The translations under genes were made by a program, and so were the position numbers. A stretch of 64,000 nucleotides of DNA from Acytostelium subglobosum LB1 (taxonomy: Eukaryota > Evosea > Eumycetozoa > Acytosteliales > Acytosteliaceae): the NCBI RefSeq assembly GCF_000787575.1, contig NW_012236522.1:1-64000 (forward strand). Reading direction: 5' to 3'. The number at the start of each line of letters is the position of its first letter. Position 1 is the stretch's first letter. This document shows, piece after piece, positions 56,580 to 64,000 of this stretch. Below the pieces are notes generated by a model. That model was not told the origin of the DNA. It worked only from the letters and a program-made list of their open reading frames with translations, and ran no database searches.

Positions 56580-57176
56580 ATGAGCTCCAAATTAAAGTGT
56601 GCATGTGAACATGCCAACTGTGGTATGCCCTATGCCAGAAGGGACAGCAGGACCAGACATTACAAGACGAAACATGCTCAGGATTGTGGTGATCATTGTG
56701 CTTACTGTGTGTCAAAGCGAGCATATGGCCAAAGAATAGGACATACAGACTTGTCCTCAGAAGATGACCAAAACGAGTCTACCATCTCATCAGACTACAG
56801 CACATCCAGCGAAGATGATAGGACAATGACCGTCATCTCATCAAACACACAAAATTACAACAACAATAACAACAATATTAGACGAAGTAGCCACAACAAG
56901 GACAACAAGAAGGACGAGTTGATGCAGGTGCTTTACTCATACATCAAGACCCACACCACATTGCCAATGCCTCCAGCCCAAAGGACCACCACACCAATGG
57001 TCCACTACCCAGATGAAGAGGAGGAGGAGGATTTGGAGACACTGTACAAGATTGGCCAGGCTTTGGACCGCGCCCAACTAAAGAAAAGATTCCAGGAGCT
57101 CAAGGCCTACATTGACAACGACGACATGCACCTTTTTACCAAGTGGATCACACAAACAAGCCCTAAACAAGCTTAG
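56580..57176 (+). CDS. C2H2-type zinc-finger protein, 198 aa
   Basis: A single exon. Near the N-terminus CEHANCGMPYARRDSRTRHY, followed by KTKH, fits C-x4-C-x12-H-x4-H, close to a C2H2 finger, followed by additional Cys/His (DCGDHCAYC). The middle is Ser/Asp- and Asn-rich, and residues ~140-165 are acidic (DEEEEEDLETLYKIG) leading to a predicted helical C-terminus. With one finger, nucleic-acid binding is possible but unproven. An 18-bp perfect palindrome (57218-57235) lies 42 bp past the stop. Confidence 0.7.
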   Translation: MSSKLKCACEHANCGMPYARRDSRTRHYKTKHAQDCGDHCAYCVSKRAYGQRIGHTDLSSEDDQNESTISSDYSTSSEDDRTMTVISSNTQNYNNNNNNIRRSSHNKDNKKDELMQVLYSYIKTHTTLPMPPAQRTTTPMVHYPDEEEEEDLETLYKIGQALDRAQLKKRFQELKAYIDNDDMHLFTKWITQTSPKQA

Positions 57177-57217
57177 CTGTTACCTGCTACCATTATCTAT
57201 GTAACTCTCATAAGACT

Positions 57218-57235
57218 CTGGATTGATCAATCCAG
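57218..57235. repeat. 18-bp perfect palindrome downstream of zinc-finger gene
   Basis: CTGGATTGATCAATCCAG equals its own reverse complement; it could form a hairpin in the 3'UTR. Confidence 0.65.
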
Positions 57236-57339
57236 TAGTTGTGTTGTCTTTTTTATTCTTGTTGTTGTAGTTGGAATGGATTGAGTAGGGATGATGGATG
57301 ATGGATGTTGTTGGACTTTGGACTGATCAGGTGTTATTC

Positions 57340-57537
57340 TTATTCTTTGTCGGTTGTCTTCTCCTTCCTCTTTCCTCTCTTCTTGGGCCCTACTGCCACT
57401 TTATTGATATACTCCTTGGGTATTATATAACTATCTTTGTTCTCAATAAGCTTAACTTGAAACGGATTATTCTTTATAACTCTATGATTCGATTTATCTT
57501 GTAATCTATCACGATTAAGTACTATCCTTGTCTTCAT
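57340..57537 (-). CDS. Small basic protein, 65 aa
   Basis: ATG-to-stop frame MKTRIVLNRDRLQDK...YINKVAVGPKKRGKRKEKTTDKE. It is highly basic with a Lys/Arg-rich tail, and its composition looks coding rather than random (no low-complexity run, balanced residues). It could be a ribosome- or nucleolus-associated short protein, but I do not recognise the family. Convergent with the zinc-finger gene. Confidence 0.45.
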   Translation of the reverse strand: MKTRIVLNRDRLQDKSNHRVIKNNPFQVKLIENKDSYIIPKEYINKVAVGPKKRGKRKEKTTDKE

Positions 57538-57771
57538 TATTAGTTATAACTCATAATACTACTACTACTACTACTCATCATATTCGTGTCCACAGCCCAC
57601 AAGATGAGTTTGCCAGTGAGGCCTTTGTTTGGACAAACAAAAGTCAATCAAAGTTATGGCCTCATACAAAGGAGGACCCAATAATGGATTGATTGACTTT
57701 TGATCAAACCAACATAATGTATGTAAGGTATACAAGTGGATGGATGGCAGCGTTGACGACTACCATTTGCT

Positions 57772-59706
57772 TCATTCTCTTCGCTTTTTCTTTGATCTTT
57801 GGTCATCGATGTTCTCTGCTGACAGAGATGAACGCTTAGCCAGCTTGGAGAACTCTCGCCTCGACTTGCTTTCATCATCGCTCTTAATGATTCCTTCTTC
57901 GTCACTCTCCTCGTTCGACAGGAACTCTATGAACTCCTTGAATATACGCTCGCGCTCAGATTCATCTTCCAACTCCTCAAACTCTGGCCTGCTCGTCAAT
58001 GTAGGTCGCACCTCAGACCAAGTCGAGTGCTTGCCAATACTCCTAGTCTCTTGAAGCAACACCTTAAAGTTGCCAATGGCGTCCTTCTTCCTCTTTTCCA
58101 CATCCTTTGCTCTTCTCTTTTCCCTGTCCTCCAACTATGATGATGTGGTAGTGCGTTAGAAGTGATACGATGGTACATGCAAGATATGACAACTTACATA
58201 TTCGAGGAATGGAGGAATGGATGATTGTGATAAGATTGAGAATCGCTCATGCTTGGATAAAGCTTGCTTCAGCTCTTCCAATGTGGTCTGTTTGGGAATG
58301 AATTGGAAGTTGAGGTCCTTGATCATGTCCCTCAGTCGATCAAAGTCACGCTCGAAGCGAATGGTCATCTCCTCACGGAAGTCCATGAACAACTCCAGTG
58401 GCGACGAGCCCGTTGTCTGTGAGGCCAAGTTCTCGAATGTTGGATGTGTTCCAAATCGCTTGTAGAACTGCTGCCAATGTGTTGTAGGTTGCAGCTCTCC
58501 AGCCATGTACTGCTCGAGCATAAAGTCGCGGAATAGGTCTCTGTGCTTGCGCGCTTCGCGTCTAAGTCTTTCGCGCTCCTTGCGCTGTGTGTCCTCCTCC
58601 TTCTTCTCGAGATCGCGTATATACGATTCAAAGACACAGAGCACATCGTATTTGTCCATCTGTTGATAGAGCGGATCATTCTCGTAGTGCTCCTTGAACT
58701 TGCTCCACAGTGTCTTCAAATTGATGAGGTCGTTGGTTTCGAGCTTGGCTCTCAAATTGCGCATTGTATCGCGACGTAGGTTGTCGCGGTCGTCCTTCTC
58801 ACGCTTCTGTATGTCCATGACGTAGGTGCGGAAGAGGTCCTCACGCTCTCGCTCCGAATCGACCGCCTCCCATTTGGAGTCGCCATCAAAGTAGAGTTGA
58901 GCGCGCAGCCAAGTCATTGAGGGCGAGACCTCGGGTGACTCGCGCAGCATCCTGACCAGCTCATCGCGGCATCTCTTCTCCTTTCTGCGCTTCTCCTCAT
59001 ATTCAAACACCTTCCTGTCGCCCAGATACTCTTGGAATGCCTGTTTGCGCTCGCTCATCGTCTTTAGCAAATGATATCGCTCGTCGTTCGCCACGAGCTT
59101 ATGTGCCTTCTCAAATGACCAATTGGAGGCTACATCCGCCTGTTGTAACATGTCCTTGAACATCTTGATTGGGTCTCCAGATGGTTTAGATGATTCATTG
59201 TTGTTATTGCTGTTGTTGTTTGATGTTGATAATGATGTCGGTGAAGATGTGGACTGTGTCTGTGATGATGTCGATTGTGATTGTAATTGTGATTGTGATG
59301 AGGTGAGTGTAGGTGATGATGTCGAGACTGATGATGAAGATGAGGAAGATGATGTCTCCTTTGTCGCTGCCGGGGCTGCAGCTGCTGATGAAGGCGCTGA
59401 TGAGGAGGATGATGGTGCAGCATTGGTAGAAGGAAGCTCCCATGATGTCTCATTGGTGATAGTGTTGTGATAGTACTTCCTGCCTGTCTCTGCATGTAAA
59501 TACTCCTTCCAATGTGGTGGCAGCACTGTAGATGAAGATGATGATGTGGCCGATGCCTGTGCAGCATGTTGTTGTTGTTGTTGATAATGTTGTTGTTGTT
59601 CAAACAATCTCAACTCTTCCGGCTTATCCCAAACAGACTGTTTAGTTCGTCTGTTATGATAGTACTTCTTTCCATCTGCATGTGTATGTTCTGCCCAGTC
59701 AGACAT
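57772..59706 (-). CDS. prp40: Pre-mRNA splicing factor Prp40 (WW and FF domains)
   Basis: Exons 58198-59706 and 57772-58134 (GTAAGT...CATAG) give 623 residues. Two WW domains lie at the N-terminus (WAEHTHADGKKYYHNRRTKQ and WKEYLHAETGRKYYHN), separated by a Gln/Ala/Ser linker, then a Ser/Gln-rich spacer, then several FF domains (FKDMLQQADVASNWSFEKA..., FVRMLRE-like, LKTLWSKFKEHYEND...). The C-terminus is basic and acidic by turns, ending KKKRRE. Prp40 is a U1 snRNP factor bridging the 5' splice site and branch-point proteins. The gene order and domains are diagnostic; the exact FF count is not certain by eye. Confidence 0.94.
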
Positions 59707-59916
59707 GCCTATGACTATGTATATGTATCTATTCGTAGAATGAATGAATGAATGAATGAATGTGTTTGATGAAGTTGATCAAAATGGCAAGTTGTCGGCA
59801 ACACATTCCACTCCGCGCGAGTGTGATTGGAAACTAACAAACAGACAGAGTCCAAGTATATGCGCATGATCAATCTCAATCAATCAATAAATGTATGTTT
59901 ACTCATGTTGATCGAT

Positions 59917-62335
59917 CTATCCAAGGAACTCGTTGTAGAGCTCACTCTCGCGAAGTGCCTCAGCATATGAGATGAGCATTTGCTCTCGGGGAATGGTGTC
60001 CACTCGCTCAAAGTTGTAGTAGACCTTGAGTTGGTCGTCTGGGAGGTAGTGCAGAGGTCCGTGTATCTTGAAGTCGTTGATGGTCGAGCTGAGTCGTAGC
60101 GAGTACAGCTTGACTGGGTTGACGATCTGCTTGGCCTCCTCGGCGGCCACCTCGGTCTGTTGATAATAGGAGAAGGAGCGATGCTCAAATGTCTCAGACA
60201 CAGACATCTCCTCGACGTAGATGTCCAGACGTGGAGTGCCGCGGTTATAGCGCACCTCGTTGAGCATCAGACGGTACTTGTACTTGGGGTCCATCTCGCT
60301 GGCCATCGTGTCGAGAATGATCTGCAGCAGTGAGTTGGTCACGTTGAAGCTGTCGTTGGCAATGTGCTTGCCCCAGAAGACGACGTCTTCCAGCGCGTCC
60401 AAAGACACAAACTCCGAACCAAAGATCCTCTTTGTGTTGTGATAGCAGATGAACAGACCGGCCATGTCACCTATTCTGGCCTGCAACGAATACTTGATTC
60501 CAGCCGACCTGGACAGATCGTAGAACTCCTTCTCAAAGGAGCCCTGTGGTCCGACAATGTTGTCCAAATGGTAGCCAAGGTATGATTCATGTTCGCCAAC
60601 ATCCATACGTATCTTGCGTGTAGCCCTTGTCTTTAGATCAAATACCTTGGACTGGCTCTTTAGCTTGTCCGAGTAGCAATCAATCTGTGATCTGTACATT
60701 ATATTGCCAAACTAATGATTGACTCGATGTTAGTCGCGACATTGACGTGGAGCCAGATGCTTGACCAAACATACCTGAGAGAAGGTGTACGCGTCATCGA
60801 ATACATGAGGTGAATCATTCCTGGACTTGAGTAACTTGTCATTGAACTCGTCCTCTGGTAGTGTCAACATCTTCTCGAGTGAATGGCCCTGGATTGAACG
60901 CGTGTAAGTATGAGGGACGTGATCATATTCCTGTACTTGGTCTGGAACTTACCAGGTCCATCAATATTTGGTTCGCATGATCGACATTGCCTTGATTGTT
61001 ATCGATGGCCCATACACCATTGCTGTTGTGCATGAGGATGGAGATGGGTCGCTCAAGACGTCGAGTGAATGTGGACACCTTCTGGAAGCCGCTTGACATC
61101 GAAGTGGCATTCATCGTGAACTTGCTGCTGAATGTGAAATAGAGCTTGGCCAACACTGATGTAATAGACGATGTTGATGACAAGTATCTGCAGCCATTGT
61201 CGCGTGCCATTGATAGGAGTTTCTAATGTGATTGGTTGATTGAGTGAGTGATTGATTGAGTGAGTGAGTGAGACGAGACATAGCAGGGCTTTGAACATAC
61301 TTGATCTTGTGATGGCTTCATGTAGCCACTGTGTAGTATGAGTGAATCAAAGTCATGGATCTGTGAGAGGAAGGGCGTGAAGTTGGGACGGCCATCGTGT
61401 CCAACGACGGGGTGGACACCGCGCTCTTCCAGTACGCGATCCAATCCATGTGCCAACCTGGGTATCTTGTCATAGTTGTGATTGTACACAACCTTTAGTC
61501 GTTGGCTATAGTCCAACTCTTTGAACTCTGGTGAGATGGACTCGCCCGTCATTGACAGAGTGAATGACGTATGATGTGGAGCGAATGTCGTGAGGAACCC
61601 TGTGCGCTTTGACACATTGCCCTTGCCCTTCTCATCTGGAGTTGTGTCGAGACTGCTGCTGGGGAGGGGAATACTTGGGTTGATCAAATTGAGCAGGTCA
61701 TCCTTCATCTTCTTCTTGTCGATTGGGACAAATGTGCGATGATCAGTTTTGTGCAGACGATTGAAGGTCTCCTTGCGAGCGTGAAGCATTTGAACATCGG
61801 TCTGATGAGGTGAACGACCATGTCTATTATGTAACAACTTGTCCTCCTTGTTTGCAATGTTTGATGGTTTGCTCAACTTGTTGATCACCTCTTGTATTGA
61901 TTGTCCATCATTGTTTGAATGTTGTTGTTGATGTTGTTGATGTTGTTGTTGTTGAGGATGTGATAGTCGTTGGAAAAGAGGATGGGGGAGTCTTTGGGCA
62001 TTTGGTCCACTACTACTATCATTACTTCCTGCAGTGTATTTATGGGTCTTTGGTCCTCTATTACTACTACTACTATTATCTCTACTACTAATACTACTAC
62101 TATTATTATTATTATTATTACTATTACTTTTATCATAGGGTTTGTTAAAGTTATTGAGTAGGTCTCTGATTTTGTTGACACTGTCGTTGTTGTTGTTGTT
62201 GTTGTTATTGTTTGAAGATGATGAAGTATATAATCTACATGACCATCTTGGCATTAGACCAATACTGGTCAAATGCATACTACTCCCACCAATAACAGTA
62301 GTAGTCAATCTAGATTTACAACTAGATAACAACAT
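59917..62335 (-). CDS. Pet127-like mitochondrial protein
   Basis: Four exons: 61301-62335, 60953-61222, 60775-60888 and 59917-60711; all phase 0, 737 residues. The N-terminus is Arg/Ser-rich with few acids (MLLSSCKSRLTTTVIGG...MPRWSCRLYTSSSS), as expected for a mitochondrial targeting sequence, followed by Asn, Ser and Gln tracts. The conserved part includes HALDRVLEERGVHPV, SQIHDFDSLILHSGYMKPSQ, MYRSQIDCYSDKL and KVFDLKTRATRKIRMD. The D-x(n)-FDLKTRA core is the Pet127 signature and resembles a PD-(D/E)XK nuclease fold. In yeast Pet127 is an inner-membrane protein for mitochondrial RNA 5'-end processing and decay. Divergent from the 92-aa gene at 62883. Confidence 0.85.
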
Positions 62336-62882
62336 TTATATAACTAAAGAATTATCTGTTTGTTCATTAATCAAGACTTTCGTTCGGGTTCAAAAAAAAG
62401 ACACCCCAACTCAAACATGGTTTTTTTTTTACACTATCATCAATACTATTAATGTACCTAACTAGTTTTGATTAATATATATTAGGTTTATATTCTTATT
62501 AAGATATAAATATTTATATCTTATTATTAAATGTAAAGTTGGAAGTAATATATAATCAAAAAAACATTTGGAATAAATCCGCTCAAATTCAACCAAATCA
62601 TCCTCAAATGCCGTTCAATCAATATAGTTTCAAAAATAAATTAAATTTTTAATAACTCCCATCAATCCTCAAAAACTCCTTTATCACTCACACTATCAAT
62701 CAATCAATCACACATTACGATTCAACTTCAACATCATCATCAATCATCACATTGTGTATTTATTTATACGAACATGTAAATATCATTCATGATTACTAAC
62801 TTCAACAACAACAACTACAACAACACAATCAAGAGTGAATAATGACTGACCATCATTTATATTTCAATTCTAGAATACAGCA
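62336..62882. other. Divergent promoter region
   Basis: Very A/T-rich region between the Pet127-like gene and the 92-aa protein gene. A T-run at 62420-62431 and a pyrimidine/TTCTAG signal at 62868-62873 just before the ATG suggest a 5'UTR intron acceptor. No gene seen. Confidence 0.45.
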
Positions 62883-63254
62883 ATGACTGAACAGAATCAA
62901 CAACATAGATTGAGATTCCCACGTGGATTCCATGGCTACCCATACAACTATCACAAACTTGAAGGTTATGGTTTGCCAAAGGGATACGTCACTCTCCTTG
63001 GCATCGGTGTCACCTTTGGTGCCGTGGTAGTTCTAATGAGTGGATTCAGATCAACAAAGAGTATGTTATATGACCACATCATTCATTCATTCATTCATCA
63101 GTTCATTCATTCATTCATACTTACTAACCTTCAATCAATCATATTAATATTAGAACCACACGTATCTCAAACTGATCAATGGAACAATGCTACACTCCAG
63201 TATGCTAAAGATGTTAAGGCTGATCCAATTTACCATTTGCCACACGAGAAGTAG
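62883..63254 (+). CDS. Small single-span membrane protein, 92 aa
   Basis: Exons 62883-63060 and 63154-63254 (GTATGT...TTAG). The product is MTEQNQQHRLRFPRGFHGYP..., one predicted membrane span (YVTLLGIGVTFGAVVVLMSG), and a hydrophilic C-terminus ending DPIYHLPHEK. Its size, basic N-terminus and single span resemble accessory subunits of mitochondrial respiratory complexes, and it is divergent from a mitochondrial gene, but I cannot match it to a named subunit. Confidence 0.7.
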   Translation: MTEQNQQHRLRFPRGFHGYPYNYHKLEGYGLPKGYVTLLGIGVTFGAVVVLMSGFRSTKSMLYDHIIHSFIHQFIHSFILTNLQSIILILEPHVSQTDQWNNATLQYAKDVKADPIYHLPHEK

Positions 63255-63774
63255 TAATTCAAGGTCCACAGAGTCACTCTCTTCAACCCATCAGGATGCA
63301 ATAATAATACTATCAAATAATCATAAATCATTGCCATATTACATTACTTACCATAAACCCAATTCAAATCACATTCAAACTTACTTCAATCAATCAATCA
63401 AGATGTAATCATAGACATTCACTGCAATTGTAATTGATTGATTGATTGACACAATCCTGGACTTCTCCACACATGCGTGAACTGAACTGGGATGACATGA
63501 GTGCCAGGCGCGAACCCAGGGCGCACAAAGATACTTCACAAGCTGATTCTTTTTTTATAATTTGTTGCTTTTGCATCTGTGTGTGTTTGAGTGAATGAAT
63601 GAATGAGGTTGTCAAACAAAGTTCAACTGGGGTAGGCTTCGCGTCTTGGAAAGTGTCGGTCAGCATCATCTATCACATCTTCAAACACATTACATCACAT
63701 CAATCAATCAATCAAACTAGTTTTATATTTATTATTATTATATATATATACATATATACACATATAGAAACAAT
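63255..63774. other. Intergenic region
   Basis: Downstream of the 92-aa gene and upstream of the V-ATPase gene; (CAAT)n runs at 63390-63400 and 63700-63715, and (TA)n at 63740-63770 close to the next start. No gene seen. Confidence 0.5.
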
Positions 63775-64000
63775 ATGGCCGCAAAGACTATGAGCGAGAA
63801 TGCACTGGTTGCTGTGATCGGTGATGAGGATATCGTCACTGGTTTCCTGTTGGCAGGCTGTGGACAGAAGGACGGAAAGAAGAAGAATGAGAACTTCATC
63901 GTCGTCGACAACAGTATGTGTTTGTTCACTCATGATCACCGAGGTCAGTCACTAACAATGCACGAACCAACAACTTCAGAGACACCAATTACCAAGATAG
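63775..64000 (+). CDS. vatF: V-type ATPase subunit F (5' part)
   Basis: Exon 1 (63775-63913) encodes MAAKTMSENALVAVIGDEDI, then VTGFLLAGC and ENFIVVDN; exon 2 begins at 63980 (KTPITKI) and runs off the window. The ALVAVIGDED-x-VTGFLLAG start and NFxVVD are characteristic of subunit F (Vma7/Atp6s14). It belongs to the central stalk of the V1 sector, which couples ATP hydrolysis to proton pumping into contractile vacuole and endolysosomes. The upstream (TA)n-rich DNA is probably its promoter. Confidence 0.93.
   Translation, partial: MAAKTMSENALVAVIGDEDIVTGFLLAGCGQKDGKKKNENFIVVDNSMCLFTHDHRGQSLTMHEPTTSETPITKI

Noticed and set aside
1-64000. tRNA genes, transposons and retroelements
   Set aside because: By-eye search found no B-box-like GGTTCRAATCC with a cloverleaf, no reverse transcriptase or transposase frames and no long terminal repeats; a tRNAscan and repeat search would be needed to be sure.

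Overview
The window comes from the nuclear genome of a dictyostelid social amoeba. The support is a CudA-family transcription factor gene (a dictyostelid family), a C2-RasGAP, B-box/MATH, FHA-AAA, DOCK and Rab24-like genes, short introns (about 50-100 bp) with GTAAGT/GTATGT donors, Asn/Gln/Ser/Thr simple-sequence tracts in proteins, and AT-rich intergenic DNA. Coding DNA is clearly richer in G+C than I would expect for D. discoideum, so another dictyostelid lineage is likely; I cannot name the species from sequence alone.

Layout: (1) 0-6.5 kb: 3' part of a mucin-like, SdrD-B repeat surface protein gene, a large ankyrin-like gene, a small hypothetical and a damaged small secreted-protein gene. 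(2) 7-20.4 kb: F-box/WD40 protein, UbiA prenyltransferase (homogentisate type), DGAT1, a small secreted protein, a Rab24-like GTPase, isocitrate lyase and a B-box/MATH protein. (3) 21-30 kb: CDK-like kinase, mitochondrial porin, and a CudA-family factor behind a 2-kb upstream region. (4) 30.5-45 kb: C2-RasGAP, RtcB RNA ligase, FHA-AAA ATPase and a DOCK-family GEF. (5) 45.5-51.2 kb: PP2A B55 subunit and a DNA ligase III that also carries an ALC1-like macro domain and two BRCT domains. (6) 51.5-53.5 kb: an AT-rich cluster of tiny secreted Cys-rich proteins, two of them decayed. (7) 54-64 kb: histidine phosphatase, C2H2-type zinc-finger protein, a small basic protein, Prp40, a Pet127-like mitochondrial protein, a 92-aa single-span protein, and the 5' end of V-ATPase subunit F.

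The genes are independent eukaryotic units, with no operons. Themes are small-GTPase signalling (RasGAP, DOCK, Rab24), lipid and prenyl metabolism (DGAT1, UbiA, glyoxylate cycle), RNA processing (RtcB, Prp40, Pet127) and DNA repair (ligase III). Many neighbours are convergent with 3' ends 120-460 bp apart. Introns and intergenic DNA are full of (CAAT)n/(TCAT)n tetranucleotide runs.

Two coding frames are interrupted by what look like single-base assembly errors (an N near 1965 and a G run at 50242-50244). I saw no tRNA, rRNA, CRISPR array, retroelement or DNA transposon by eye. The most notable items are the ligase III-macro-BRCT architecture, the homogentisate-type UbiA enzyme in a non-photosynthetic amoeba, the decaying secreted-protein cluster, and a Rab24-like GTPase whose catalytic Gln is Thr.
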